Counted from the stretch's first letter, positions 1 through 9,109 are shown. The stretch is 64,000 nucleotides of DNA from WM-3-3 sp041660045 (GCA_041660045.1 JBAZXA010000001.1:682001-746000), one strand, 5' to 3'. Notes: a model not told the origin generated them from the letters alone. A program made the numbers and translations.

Positions 1-769
1 ACATAGGAGGCCCCATATCATCGCTTGCCGCTACAGCAGGACTCTTCTTTTTAGCATCTTTTTCTTTAACGGCAGCATACGCACCTTGGTTTTTGAGTGT
101 TACAACTGGAGGCCCTTCCAAAATATGGGTTAAGTGCTGCAATGTAGACTCCCATGCACTTTGGGTTGCTGCGGCATTGTAGGCCGGATGCTCCTCACTA
201 GCAAAGTAGTGATCGGCTTTATGGGTACAAATACGAAGGTCAGGTCGTTGCGCGCGAAACATGGTGATCTGATCTAAGGGTATGTATTGGTCTTGTGTGC
301 CAAAGTGCAGCAGTGTAGGAATTTTCCGCCGATGTATGGCATCGTTGACAATCCCGCATCCGTAATAGGAAACTACCGTAGCTAAACCTTGCACACTGTT
401 GGCAGCATTGTAGGCCAAAAATCCGCCCCAATCGAAACCAACCAGGCCGACTTTGCCAAACTCACTTAAGGCATTAACCGTGGCTTGAATATCAAGGAAG
501 GTACCTTCGCCTAGCGCTTTCGTCATTTCTAGACCCTTGGCAATGCCAGCTTCGTCGTACCCAAGCTCGACAGCTTTCTCTACACGGTCGAAAAGACTCG
601 GCGCTACTGCTAAAAACCCTTGTGCTGCAAACGCATCGGTTAATTTTCGGATGTAGGCATTAACGCCGTAAATTTCCTGCAGTACCACGACTACTCCTTT
701 AGGAGAGTCGGCAGGATCGGCTCGATAAGCCGAAAAGATATGGCCATCGGCCGCTGTAATTTCAATCAT
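1..769 (-). CDS. Dienelactone hydrolase family protein (3' end outside window)
   Basis: Alpha/beta hydrolase of the dienelactone hydrolase family; 256 codons are visible from the ATG at 769 with no stop before the window edge. The family signature is clear: QEIYGVN near residue 31 (the glutamate that normally interacts with the nucleophile), a nucleophile elbow at 111-116, an acid in GTQD (Asp160) and the histidine in KADHYF (His187). The elbow reads GFDWGG, so Asp113 replaces the usual cysteine. GxDWGG is the elbow of haloalkane dehalogenases and epoxide hydrolases, which use Asp as nucleophile. The last ~35 residues form a Lys/Ala/Pro-rich tail beyond the usual domain. The family is normally cytoplasmic and hydrolyses esters or lactones; the substrate here is unknown. 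Family call sure, reaction unsure. Confidence 0.85.
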   Translation of the reverse strand, partial: MIEITAADGHIFSAYRADPADSPKGVVVVLQEIYGVNAYIRKLTDAFAAQGFLAVAPSLFDRVEKAVELGYDEAGIAKGLEMTKALGEGTFLDIQATVNALSEFGKVGLVGFDWGGFLAYNAANSVQGLATVVSYYGCGIVNDAIHRRKIPTLLHFGTQDQYIPLDQITMFRAQRPDLRICTHKADHYFASEEHPAYNAAATQSAWESTLQHLTHILEGPPVVTLKNQGAYAAVKEKDAKKKSPAVAASDDMGPPM

Positions 770-1072
770 AGCTTTACTCTATATAAGGATGGCGGGATTA
801 CTTATGCCTGCTACCGCAAGTTCAATGCCAAGGCCTTAACAAAACCTGCTAGATGCTCAGAAATATCACAGCTTCCCTTATTCTACCCAGTCTTAACTGG
901 GACTAAACAAGTCCAAATTAAATTATGCACAAAATTAAACCTATAAATTACCTTGTAATATAGTCAACAAAATGTCCAGTTCCAGACAATAATGTCACTA
1001 TTCATCCTATACATTTCAATAACCGCAAGCCCTCTGCGTTAATCTGTTCGCGCTGCGTCAGCCGGGCTAATG

Positions 1073-1360
1073 TTAGGCACTACCGAAAACAGCCTGATAC
1101 CACCACGCCGTTGGATCGCGCAGCCACGCTCGGTTAGCGACCGTTTCAAAAACAACAAATTGCCTTAGCGGGGCATTATAACGCCTGAACAATTCCAGCA
1201 AGCCAATCAGCGTATCCTCATCCATAGGCTCGTCTTCCAGCTGGATGACATATTCGTAGATATCCGGGTAAGCCATAAGTACAGGCGGGAGTTGGTTAAA
1301 AAATGCATCTTCATCTTCTTGCGTGGCGAAACATTTCACCGGTAAGCGTAAATCAGGCAT
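1073..1360 (-). CDS. Hypothetical protein, 95 aa
   Basis: Small acidic soluble protein that I do not recognise. It starts at an ATG preceded by a good Shine-Dalgarno (GGAGA, about 6 bases upstream). No signal peptide or membrane segment. An acidic middle (residues ~40-52, rich in Asp/Glu) is followed by a Leu/Arg-rich helix and a Trp-rich end (RDPTAWWYQ). It stands alone between the hydrolase and another small gene of the same strand. The ribosome-binding site and protein-like composition support a real gene; no function is assigned. Confidence 0.6.
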   Translation of the reverse strand: MPDLRLPVKCFATQEDEDAFFNQLPPVLMAYPDIYEYVIQLEDEPMDEDTLIGLLELFRRYNAPLRQFVVFETVANRAWLRDPTAWWYQAVFGSA

Positions 1361-1790
1361 GATTCATCTCCATAATTGCGAAATTTTGTGTCCATGCAAA
1401 TTTCGTGCACTACTGCCTTGAGCTTGCCTAGCCAAGGCACTAGTCTTGTATCTGCAAATATTTGCCAGGTAACCATTACAATAGCGCCTCGTGCAAGCGA
1501 AGAAATACTCTCACCCCCTGATGGGAGGCTAATAGTCTGGCAGCTAATAAAGCTAACCGGACACTGCACGGAAGTGCTCACCAATTAAGCCGAATTATAA
1601 CTGCGCGCCAGTAGAGCAACAAGTCAGCTGGCCCACTTTGGTAGGTTCAACTTATAGAGAAATAGCAACAACAACTTTAATGCCATAGCCACCTATAGCG
1701 AATGATTTAAGCCATATTCCAACGCTAAGGCGCTCAAATCTATTGAAACAAATTACTGTCGCAAACAGGTTCATTAAACCAACGCTTGAG
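1361..1790. other. Intergenic stretch, no supported gene
   Basis: About 430 bases between two small minus-strand genes. Short open frames exist on both strands (about 1336-1584 and 1376-1588), but they overlap each other and neither has protein-like composition or a convincing ribosome-binding site. I see no RNA gene or clear terminator. Confidence 0.5.
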
Positions 1791-2066
1791 TCAACCGACC
1801 GGATTTATATCTTTGGGAAATTGACTGGAAAGCAACCATTGCTCCCTCGAAATTTCTTCGACTTGGTTACGTGAGTGCCACGCACGATTTAAATGGGAAT
1901 ACACATGGCCAAGATACACCGTAAATTCCGACTCTTCGTCTATAACACCTGACTCTGTCATTTCATTTACAAGAGCTTCAAGATGCTCACGTGCTTCATC
2001 CAATTCCATGATAAGCATTGCCCAAGCCACTGGATTTTCTTTGTTATTTATCAACTGAATTAGCAA
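1791..2066 (-). CDS. Hypothetical helical protein, up to 91 aa
   Basis: Small acidic, mostly helical protein of unknown function. The frame opens with TTG at 2066, just after an in-frame stop, and has no clear Shine-Dalgarno there. An internal ATG (residue 17, followed by LIMELDEAREH) is an alternative start. The body alternates Glu/Asp with Leu and carries a central segment with Tyr, His and Trp (VYLGHVYSHLNRAWHSR). No signal peptide or membrane segment. Composition argues for a real gene; the start is uncertain. Confidence 0.55.
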   Translation of the reverse strand: MLIQLINNKENPVAWAMLIMELDEAREHLEALVNEMTESGVIDEESEFTVYLGHVYSHLNRAWHSRNQVEEISREQWLLSSQFPKDINPVG

Positions 2067-2483
2067 AGGTTAAAGTTGCATAAAACGAATTTAGTTAAAG
2101 TAAATTGTGAAGTATTATGCCGATGACATAAGTAAAAATAACCTTATGCGGTACAAGATTGAGTGTAGCATTGTGTTTCCATCTAATAATGCCAATAGCA
2201 ACAAACCGATTTAATTCCCCTTACCCTATCCCATGGTATATACGGACAATAAGGGCACATGTCGTTGGTATAGCAGATTACCCAGCAGTACTGCAATAAG
2301 TTGTCACTATACTTCTTGTTCTACTGTAATACCCGCTCAGGGCAACGCTGGCACTAGCAACCTTTTTCTCATACAGCCATTGCCCCCTTCTTGCGGCATG
2401 GACTTCTTAACCGGTTAATACTGCGCTGATCTGTGTAAATCTCTGTAAGTAATATCTTGCTCGCTTAACTGAAATATTTATGC
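2067..2483. other. Intergenic stretch, nothing recognised
   Basis: About 415 bases upstream of the small gene and downstream of the FMN reductase. A plus-strand open frame at 2233-2418 has low-complexity Ser/Thr/Cys composition and no ribosome-binding site, so it is not called. No RNA gene or strong hairpin was seen. Confidence 0.5.
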
Positions 2484-3014
2484 TTAGGTGTTTGTATAAT
2501 TCAGCATTAAATCGTATAAGCTCATTAACGCGCCTTGTATGGATGCAGCTGTGGCAGGTGTCGTTATTATGGTTTGTTCATCTGTTCCAGTTAACAAGGG
2601 GATGGCAAAATCGTTAGATTCAAGTAAAGTTGCCGACATAGTCCTTAATGTTTCACGTATCGCCTCCTCGGCATGATAAGCGCGTATTGAGGTATTGAAC
2701 ACAGCGACTGGTTTGTAGGCAAAAGCTTCAAATCCGACTAGCCAATCCAATGCATTTTTAATAGTCCCTGTAACACCATGTGCATATTCAGGGCTGGCTA
2801 TAATTATGCCGTCTGTCGTGGCAACCTGGCTGTGGAAGTGCTTGACACGGTCGGGTGGATTTTGCTCATTGTCAGGATTAAATAACGCTAGTTCGCCAAG
2901 ACCGGAATACACAATAATTTTCATTTCGGCTGGCGCAAGTCTAGCAGCCGCCTTTAACAAGGCTGTGTTGATCGATGATTGGCGTAGGCTTCCAGACAGG
3001 GCAAGTATTTTCAT
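2484..3014 (-). CDS. NADPH-dependent FMN reductase family protein
   Basis: Flavodoxin-like NAD(P)H:FMN oxidoreductase (FMN_red/ChrR/azoreductase type), 176 aa from the ATG at 3014. The frame stays open upstream, but the family start motif MKILALSGSLR begins at this ATG. SGSLRQSSIN (residues ~7-16) is the FMN phosphate loop and ASPEYAHGVTGTIKNALDW (~75-93) is the family's flavin/dimer signature. Such enzymes transfer electrons from NADPH to flavin, quinones or metals in the cytoplasm. It lies downstream of the haem peroxidase on the same strand, separated by a strong hairpin at 3053-3083. The substrate cannot be predicted. Confidence 0.88.
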   Translation of the reverse strand: MKILALSGSLRQSSINTALLKAAARLAPAEMKIIVYSGLGELALFNPDNEQNPPDRVKHFHSQVATTDGIIIASPEYAHGVTGTIKNALDWLVGFEAFAYKPVAVFNTSIRAYHAEEAIRETLRTMSATLLESNDFAIPLLTGTDEQTIITTPATAASIQGALMSLYDLMLNYTNT

Positions 3015-3052
3015 AGCTAAGCTAATGATGGCAACGGCCAATTTTATAGTAA

Positions 3053-3083
3053 ACCAGCCTGCGTTACCTCTACGCAGGCTGGT
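3053..3083 (-). terminator. 12-bp perfect stem-loop between peroxidase and FMN reductase genes
   Basis: ACCAGCCTGCGT and ACGCAGGCTGGT form a perfect 12-bp stem with a 7-base loop. On the minus strand it is followed by a weak T-rich stretch (TTTACTATAAAA). It sits after the peroxidase stop and about 40 bases before the FMN reductase start, so it may end the peroxidase transcript or act as a processing or attenuation element. Confidence 0.55.
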
Positions 3084-3233
3084 CAACGTCATATAGGAAA
3101 CCCTAAGCAAGTGCTTAGACAAATTCTTTGCTACTGCTTTTACCTCACCCCTACATTCAATACAATTCGTACTAAGCCAGTAGAACTGGTGCATAGCATC
3201 CGCTTGTTTAGGGTTTGTTTTAGTTTATCTGCT

Positions 3234-4691
3234 TTAAACGGTCAATAATTGGTAAAGTGTGGTTACTCCATTTGCCCCTATTTTTGTTGCCGTATCGGCT
3301 GGTGACCAATTGCGGTTGGTGCCTAAGAATGAGCGCGGATCAAGCTCAAGCAAGCCTATCAGTACTTCCGCAACAAAACGGGCACCAACTGGGCCTAGGC
3401 CTTCACCTTTGGTAAACTTCTTTTTGCCATTTTGGTTTTCATCTTGGCGGCCTACTACCCGTCCTTCAGCTAAAATGTATAACCAAAGCGGTGTTGCTTT
3501 AGGCAGACCTAACTTTTCACCAGCTTCCCTTACTGATGCAATCATGTCTGTGCTTATTTCTACCGCACCTGCCGCCATCATGGCTGATGCAACCTGTTCT
3601 CCTGAGGGTACTAAAAAGCTTTGTGCACGTAGCAAGTTGCGGACTGCAAGCGAGCGTTCAAAGGCCTGTGCCGTTGGCGCTATAAATGGCAAATCCAGGA
3701 GTGCTTTGGCTAGTTTAGTATCCACTTCGCCAGCCCGCTCAAATTGGCCATTACCACTATCTAACAAAGCCGCCCAATCGACCACCTCATCTAAGCTGAT
3801 AATCGGTGAAAAGCCTTTGCCTAAGGTCGTGCCAAACACATCATGCTGCGGCCCACCTGGCTGAACACTGAATTTTTGCGGAATCATGGTGTGGCCATAA
3901 CGATAAGCTGCGGTAGCAAACTCTATCGGTATAAAGGCTTCGTTAATGCCCATGTGTTCAGGTCGATAAATTTTTCTGCCATTGGCTAAAATATCATCAA
4001 TAATCCAATCACCACAGATGGTACGTAGATAATCGTTAATCAACACCCATTGATAATGCCAAGTGACTATGCGCCTTGCCTCGGCAAACAAATCTGCTCC
4101 CGTGGGGGCATTTGGCTTAGCTGCAACTATATCAACTACTTTGTTATGGAAACGTAGAAAACCTAATTGTAATTGCGAGACGATCCGGTTTTCATCATTT
4201 CTGGGATCGCCAATAATTGCCGTATTTTTTGGCGTTCTAGGCAAATCAAAATTTTTCAGGTCATTAGGGTTGTTAGGATCGGCGTAGTCAGCCCCGGTTA
4301 ATAGTTTTACCCCATTATCATAGAAAAAGGGGTGCCCGCCTGGGCCGTCACCGTATACACAATCCAAATCCAAAGTTGGCGTGCGGACATTTTCTGTGCT
4401 CAACGGATCATTTGTGGCGGTTAACGATGAGCTATCATCCAAGGTGATGTCATGGTCGATAAGCTGTCCAAAAAAGATTAAACCTACCGGTACGTTTTTT
4501 GTTAAATTGGCCACCCCTTTATCTTCCATACTACCGCCGGCCTTGCCTATCTCATGCAGTAGTAAGGGATCAATGTAAAGTGGTGGAAGCTCTGCAAACA
4601 GTCTTGCGAATCGACCTGGCCGAAAGGGCTCCATGGTACATAAATGTTCTATCCCTTTAAAGGGCAGCATACCGTGATGTTTATTAGTCAT
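3234..4691 (-). CDS. Animal-type haem peroxidase (peroxidase-cyclooxygenase superfamily)
   Basis: 485-aa haem peroxidase of the An_peroxidase (myeloperoxidase-like) fold. All key residues are visible: FGQLIDHD (Gln76, Asp79 for a haem ester, distal His80, Ca-ligand Asp81), GDPRNDEN (catalytic Arg164 and Glu167, the second haem-ester position), and YRYGHTM with proximal His267. The protein should therefore bind haem, possibly covalently, and use hydrogen peroxide to oxidise halides or organic substrates. No signal peptide is evident, unlike animal homologues. The ATG at 4691 has an AGGAG ribosome-binding site. Bacterial members are sporadic and mostly uncharacterised; the physiological substrate is unknown. 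Confidence 0.9.
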   Translation of the reverse strand: MTNKHHGMLPFKGIEHLCTMEPFRPGRFARLFAELPPLYIDPLLLHEIGKAGGSMEDKGVANLTKNVPVGLIFFGQLIDHDITLDDSSSLTATNDPLSTENVRTPTLDLDCVYGDGPGGHPFFYDNGVKLLTGADYADPNNPNDLKNFDLPRTPKNTAIIGDPRNDENRIVSQLQLGFLRFHNKVVDIVAAKPNAPTGADLFAEARRIVTWHYQWVLINDYLRTICGDWIIDDILANGRKIYRPEHMGINEAFIPIEFATAAYRYGHTMIPQKFSVQPGGPQHDVFGTTLGKGFSPIISLDEVVDWAALLDSGNGQFERAGEVDTKLAKALLDLPFIAPTAQAFERSLAVRNLLRAQSFLVPSGEQVASAMMAAGAVEISTDMIASVREAGEKLGLPKATPLWLYILAEGRVVGRQDENQNGKKKFTKGEGLGPVGARFVAEVLIGLLELDPRSFLGTNRNWSPADTATKIGANGVTTLYQLLTV

Positions 4692-5293
4692 ATTATGTCT
4701 CCTGGTTAAAATGCATACTTTAAAAAAGCAAATGCAGGAATGGCTAGTCTGCAGAAATGGGGCTTAATTGCCGGTAAGGCTTTGCAAGCCTAGCCTAGTT
4801 TGCTTTAATTAACTGGCGTTTAACTCCACTCAGTTAACGGGGGTGCCTAGCTAAATATAGACAACAGCTGTGTCTAAACAATGGCGCACTGACTCTATCA
4901 ACTAAGCCAAGACAAAACAATGTGAATAACTCACATTATAGTTTGAAGCTATAGGCCTTAAGATTTACTAAAATAATGTGCTTGATTTTCTGCCAGTGTT
5001 AAGACTTTTCTTAAGTTATGTCGAGTTTTTGGCTATTTAACCAAATTTTAGCCAATAATAAGGTGCAAAAAGTGCGGGAAAATCAGAAAGTATTAAGTGA
5101 CGAAGGCTGGCTACGGCTAACAGCGAGCCTTTAGTTTTTTGTACTGCAGTTACTTTTTTTAGGTTCTGGCTATATGCGCGCTTGATAAACTGCCTTCTAT
5201 TCAAAATAAAGCTAGTATAAGTAAGCCTATAAAAAACCAGCCTTTAACCGGGTACTGAGGGAAGGTTTGATTTACTAATACAACATGGCCTTA
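4692..5293. other. 600-base intergenic region upstream of the peroxidase gene
   Basis: Holds the promoter region of the minus-strand peroxidase gene and the 3' flank of the TPR gene. The only distinct element I see is the palindrome at 4919-4937 (listed separately). A 38-codon plus-strand frame (5018-5134) lacks a ribosome-binding site and is not called. No tRNA or repeat recognised. Confidence 0.5.
4919..4937. promoter_or_regulatory. Operator-like palindrome AATGTGA-N5-TCACATT
   Basis: Perfect 7-bp inverted repeat with a 5-base spacer, about 230 bases upstream of the haem peroxidase start. The half-site TGTGA resembles CRP/FNR-family half-sites, but those use a 6-base spacer, so the regulator is uncertain. 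Confidence 0.35.
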
Positions 5294-6316
5294 TTAGCCG
5301 ATTGATAACTGGTAATACGGGGTTTTAACAGGCCGATTATCTAACCATTTTTGTAATTCTTTTGCAGTGACCTCGGTAGCTTTATAATTGCGGGTCATTT
5401 GGATTACTCTTTCCGGATATGGGTATAGCGCCCAGGCTTTATCAAAATATTGTTTAGCTGCTATGTCATGATTTCCCTGTAGCAGTTGTGCCCATTTGGT
5501 ATAAAAAGCGCACGCTAAGGTAAATCTGGCCATACCATAATCCATCAAGCTAATAGCTTTTTGGCCATTAAAGATAGCGGCATCCACATCGTTATAATTA
5601 AATAATAAAAAGCTCGAGTAATTTCCCCAATTCCAGGCCTGAGTCTCATCATAAGCAATTTGTTTTTGGTAAGCCGCGTTGGCTTTGTCATATTGCAACG
5701 TTTGCATAGATGTGTTGATTACGCCATCTAAAGCACTAAGATATGCTTTTTTATTTAACCCGCCTGCTTTTAATGCCAGTTCATAATAATGTTGTGCTTT
5801 TTTATACTGTTTTTGTTTTGCGTAAAGCGCTGCCCAATTTAATGGCAACCATGGAATTTTTGTACCTATTTTTTGGGCTTTAACAAGTGCTTTTTTGGCC
5901 GCGTTGTCCTGCTTCATAACCGTGTAGACATGCCCTAACAAGACGAAAGCATCGGCATATTTTGGTTCGATTTCTATGGCTTTTAAAATAGATGCCTCAG
6001 CGAGTTCTAAGCTATTTTGGCTATAACTATCTTCGTCAATTACACCTGCCATGGTAAATAATCGACCATATTCCCGGTAAGCTGGGGCATAGTTACTGTC
6101 AGCCTCAAGCACACTTTTGAGTAAGACATCCGCTTCGATCAATTTTTTTCCTTGGCCACTCCAAGAATCTAAAATTTCCCTAGCCTCGCTAAACGTGGCG
6201 AATAACAGGGAATTTTTAGCCGCGTACTTTTGGTCTATAGGCGAAACCCACTCTTTGGCAAACACACTTAAGGAACAGAGGCATAATATTAAGGCCATGC
6301 TGATAGGTTTGTTCAT
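5294..6316 (-). CDS. Secreted tetratricopeptide-repeat protein
   Basis: 340-aa exported protein. The ATG at 6316 is preferred over a GTG six bases upstream because GAGG lies five bases before it. Residues 1-20 are a signal peptide ending near SVFA. The rest is helical repeat: several TPR-like units (for example EPKYADAFVLLGHVYTVMKQ, then KYKKAQHYYELALKAGG) with Tyr/Trp-rich later repeats. TPR proteins act as scaffolds for protein complexes; this one would be periplasmic. It lies alone downstream of rsfS, separated by a terminator. No partner or pathway can be read from the context. Confidence 0.8.
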   Translation of the reverse strand: MNKPISMALILCLCSLSVFAKEWVSPIDQKYAAKNSLLFATFSEAREILDSWSGQGKKLIEADVLLKSVLEADSNYAPAYREYGRLFTMAGVIDEDSYSQNSLELAEASILKAIEIEPKYADAFVLLGHVYTVMKQDNAAKKALVKAQKIGTKIPWLPLNWAALYAKQKQYKKAQHYYELALKAGGLNKKAYLSALDGVINTSMQTLQYDKANAAYQKQIAYDETQAWNWGNYSSFLLFNYNDVDAAIFNGQKAISLMDYGMARFTLACAFYTKWAQLLQGNHDIAAKQYFDKAWALYPYPERVIQMTRNYKATEVTAKELQKWLDNRPVKTPYYQLSIG

Positions 6317-6717
6317 GTACACCTCATATGCAGACGCTAAACTAACGCCATGGCGCCATCAAAATCACTGGAATGGTTTGTTGTGAGGCCTAACTTGCGA
6401 ATAATATGAATATCTAAAACCCTATCCAAGGTTACTTCTGTCAGCCAGCTAAGCACGGCTTAAGTGTAGTCCTTGCTGATAAGGTAAGTTGTGGCAGTCG
6501 GTAAATTTGATACCGCATTCACACTTTTAGCTTAAAACAACTATGGCACTTTATTGGGGATTTTAGGGGCAGGGAGAACTTGCTTTAAAAAAACTTATAT
6601 GGCCTTGCTTACTCGTGATTAAGCATTAGCAAGGCAAATTAGGGGGAATCGCAGTAGGACACTGAAAAAACTTAAGGCTAGCAGTATGTCCTCGTTCTGC
6701 GTTTATTCTTGCCAATA
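6317..6717. other. Intergenic region between rsfS and the TPR gene
   Basis: About 400 bases. It contains the putative rsfS terminator (6587-6635) and presumably the promoter of the TPR gene. No further gene or RNA recognised. Confidence 0.5.
6587..6635 (-). terminator. Putative terminator of the proA-nadD-rsfS operon
   Basis: GCCTTGCT (6602-6609) pairs with AGCAAGGC (6628-6635). On the minus strand the stem is followed eight bases later by a run of seven T (A-run at 6587-6593). It lies about 85 bases beyond the rsfS stop. Confidence 0.55.
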
Positions 6718-7071
6718 TCAGCTAACCGCAGACTCGGTTTCTTTAGGGCGATCCACTGACCAGAGTTTTTCCAGCTGATAAAATTCACGGGTTTGCGCAG
6801 TCATCACATGCACGATAACATCCCCTAAATCCAACAATACCCAATCCGAACCCAATTCACCTTCCATCCCCAACGGTTTAACACCGTTTTCTTTTGCTTT
6901 TTCGCCGACGTGTTCGCATAAGGAGCGTAAATGTCGATCTGATGTGCCGGTGGCAATCACCATATAATCGGTAATGCTGGTTTTACCCCGAACATCTAGT
7001 GTCGTGACAAATTGTCCTTTACGTTCATCTAGCTCGGTTTGTACGAGTTTTAATAATTCTTCTGGTTGCAT
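6718..7071 (-). CDS. rsfS: Ribosome silencing factor RsfS
   Basis: 117-aa Iojap/RsfS family protein. It binds uL14 of the large ribosomal subunit and blocks subunit joining when nutrients are short. Characteristic segments are visible: DVRGKTSITDYMVIATGTSDRH (residues ~26-47), MEGELGSDWVLLDLGDVIVHVM (~69-90) and the REFYQLEKLW tail. Length matches the family (~105-120 aa). It is the last gene of a proA-nadD-rsfS operon, 32 bases after nadD; nadD-rsfS linkage is common in gammaproteobacteria. Secure assignment. Confidence 0.96.
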   Translation of the reverse strand: MQPEELLKLVQTELDERKGQFVTTLDVRGKTSITDYMVIATGTSDRHLRSLCEHVGEKAKENGVKPLGMEGELGSDWVLLDLGDVIVHVMTAQTREFYQLEKLWSVDRPKETESAVS

Positions 7072-7103
7072 TCAATTTCCTATGTTTTAAAAAGTCGCTT
7101 TAA

Positions 7104-7730
7104 TTAATTCAGCTTTGTATAAAGCTTATGCTGTTTTATATAATTTATAATGGCATCCGGCAATAAAAAACTAGGATCTTGGTGCGCCGCCACCAATGCC
7201 CTAATTGCCGTTGCCGATATATTCAGCTGGGTAACTTGTTGGAAATAAAGCTTGCCAGCTTGCAGTTGCGATAAATCAGCCCTCTTGTCCGTCACCCGCG
7301 CGAGTAGAAAATCATCCAATTGCTGGACTGTATAACTAGGTCGGGTAATGACTACCATATGGGCATAATCAAACAGCTGTTGCCAACGCTCCCATTTATG
7401 CAAATATTTAAACGAATCAGAACCCAACATTAACAAAAGTGGTTCTTCCGTATATTCTTCCTTTAACGAAGCTAAGGTATCGATCATATAAGACGGCCCT
7501 GGCCGATTAATTTCCCGATCATCAACCATTAAATTTACTTGATGGGCCACGGCTAATTTCAACATAGCCAAACGCATAGTTGACAAGGCAACAGGTTGCG
7601 CCCGATGTACCGGTTGAGAACAAGGAATTAAACGGACTTGCCTTAAATTTAACGCGTTTGCCACCTCAAGCGCCGAACGTAAATGCCCATAATGCACAGG
7701 ATCAAAGGTTCCGCCAAAAACACCTATCAT
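7104..7730 (-). CDS. nadD: Nicotinate-nucleotide adenylyltransferase
   Basis: 208-aa NaMN adenylyltransferase that makes deamido-NAD from nicotinate mononucleotide and ATP in NAD synthesis. The nucleotidyltransferase signature GGTFDPVHYGH (residues 6-16) is intact. Further family features are the GSDSFKYLHKWERW region (~103-116) and the ISATAIR motif (~171-177, the ISSTxIR equivalent). Its ATG follows the proA stop codon directly (TAA then ATG), indicating translational coupling. Cytoplasmic. Secure assignment. Confidence 0.96.
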   Translation of the reverse strand: MIGVFGGTFDPVHYGHLRSALEVANALNLRQVRLIPCSQPVHRAQPVALSTMRLAMLKLAVAHQVNLMVDDREINRPGPSYMIDTLASLKEEYTEEPLLLMLGSDSFKYLHKWERWQQLFDYAHMVVITRPSYTVQQLDDFLLARVTDKRADLSQLQAGKLYFQQVTQLNISATAIRALVAAHQDPSFLLPDAIINYIKQHKLYTKLN

Positions 7731-8987
7731 TTATAGTCTGATATGGCCGTCGCCAAGGACAATATATTTTTGCGAGGTTAAACCTTTTAGGCCAACCGGG
7801 CCACGGGCATGTAATTTATCGGTACTAATACCGATTTCTGCACCTAAGCCATATTCAAATCCATCAGCAAAGCGCGTAGAAGCGTTAACCATCACGGAAC
7901 TTGAATCCACTTCGCGCAAAAACCGCCTTGCCAGACTGTAATCTTCGGTCACAATCGCATCAGTATGGCTAGAACCATATTGGTTGATGTGTTGCATTGC
8001 CGCATCAATATCTTCAACGATACGAATTGACAAGGTTGGTGCTAAATATTCAGTTTGCCAATCTTCTTCAGTGGCACGCCGGCTGCCTGGTATTAGCGAG
8101 CAAGTTTTTATGCAGCCCCGTATTTCAACGCTTTTGTCGGCAAAAATTTGACCTAAAACGGGTAACATTTTCGCCGCAATAGGTTCAGCTACTAATAAGG
8201 TTTCCATAGCATTACAAACCCCATAACGATGGGTTTTAGAATTTACCGCGATAGCGACAGCCTTATCAAAATCTGCTGTGGCATCAATATAAACATGACA
8301 AATACCATCCAAATGTTTAAGCACGGGAATGCTTGCTTCATTGCTAATGCGTTCGATCAAACTTTTGCCGCCGCGCGGCACGATGACATCAACATACTCC
8401 GATAGGGTAATCAATTGCCCAACGGCTTCCCTATCAGGTGTCGCCACGATTTGTACAACATGTGCTGGTAACCCGGCTATTTCTAAAGCCTCGGTAATAC
8501 AACTAGCAATAGCTTGGTTTGAATAAAACGCTTCTGAACCGCCACGAAGGATACAGGCATTGCCAGATTTTAGGCATAAGGCCGCGGCATCGACTGTCAC
8601 ATTTGGCCGTGATTCATAAATGATGCCGATTACGCCCAAAGGTACGCGCATTTGGCCAACTTGGATACCGCTGGGACGGTAACATAAATCGGTAATTTCC
8701 CCGATAGGGTCAGGTAAGGCAGCGACTTGTTTTAACCCTTCGATCATGGCATAAATATCTTTTTCGGCAATTGCCAAGCGGTCCAAAGCAGCGGCATCCA
8801 AGCCATTTTGCCGCCCTGCTGCTAAATCTTTAGCATTTTCTGATATGACCCATGCTTGTTTGTTTTCTAAAGCGTCTGCAATTTTAAATAAAGCCAGATT
8901 TTTTTTGCTGGACTCCAGCCCACTTAACTTACGCCCGGCAATCTTTGCTTGCTGGCCAAGACCCACCATGTATTCTTTTATATTCAC
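7731..8987 (-). CDS. proA: Gamma-glutamyl phosphate reductase
   Basis: 418-aa enzyme of the aldehyde dehydrogenase superfamily. It reduces gamma-glutamyl phosphate with NADPH to glutamate-5-semialdehyde, the second step of proline synthesis. Recognisable segments are IGIIYESRPNVTVDAAALCLKSGNA (~119-143, substrate and cofactor region), ILRGGSEAFYSN, the VPRGGKSLIERI motif and the Cys-containing segment around HRYGVCNAMETLL (~255-267). Length is typical (~417 aa). First gene of the operon with nadD and rsfS. The proB partner is not in this window. Confidence 0.97.
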   Translation of the reverse strand: MNIKEYMVGLGQQAKIAGRKLSGLESSKKNLALFKIADALENKQAWVISENAKDLAAGRQNGLDAAALDRLAIAEKDIYAMIEGLKQVAALPDPIGEITDLCYRPSGIQVGQMRVPLGVIGIIYESRPNVTVDAAALCLKSGNACILRGGSEAFYSNQAIASCITEALEIAGLPAHVVQIVATPDREAVGQLITLSEYVDVIVPRGGKSLIERISNEASIPVLKHLDGICHVYIDATADFDKAVAIAVNSKTHRYGVCNAMETLLVAEPIAAKMLPVLGQIFADKSVEIRGCIKTCSLIPGSRRATEEDWQTEYLAPTLSIRIVEDIDAAMQHINQYGSSHTDAIVTEDYSLARRFLREVDSSSVMVNASTRFADGFEYGLGAEIGISTDKLHARGPVGLKGLTSQKYIVLGDGHIRL

Positions 8988-9109
8988 GTGACCTTAACTA
9001 TGAGATTGTATATAGTCTTAATTATATCGTTTAATCAATTGCTTTAATAGGAAAGTGACATCCGCTTTAGCAATGTCACCGCCTAAAACTTAACTTGGTG
9101 TTAAACCGC

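Noticed and set aside
740..946. Plus-strand open frame opposite the start of the hydrolase gene
   Set aside because: Overlaps the hydrolase start on the other strand, lacks a ribosome-binding site and has unlikely composition.
1336..1588. Overlapping frames on both strands upstream of the 95-aa gene
   Set aside because: They overlap each other, show no family pattern and no good ribosome-binding site.
2233..2418. 61-codon plus-strand frame
   Set aside because: Low-complexity composition and no ribosome-binding site.
4919..4937. CRP site
   Set aside because: The spacer is 5 rather than 6 bases, so it is reported only as an unnamed palindrome.
5018..5134. 38-codon plus-strand frame in the peroxidase upstream region
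   Set aside because: No ribosome-binding site and no recognisable feature.
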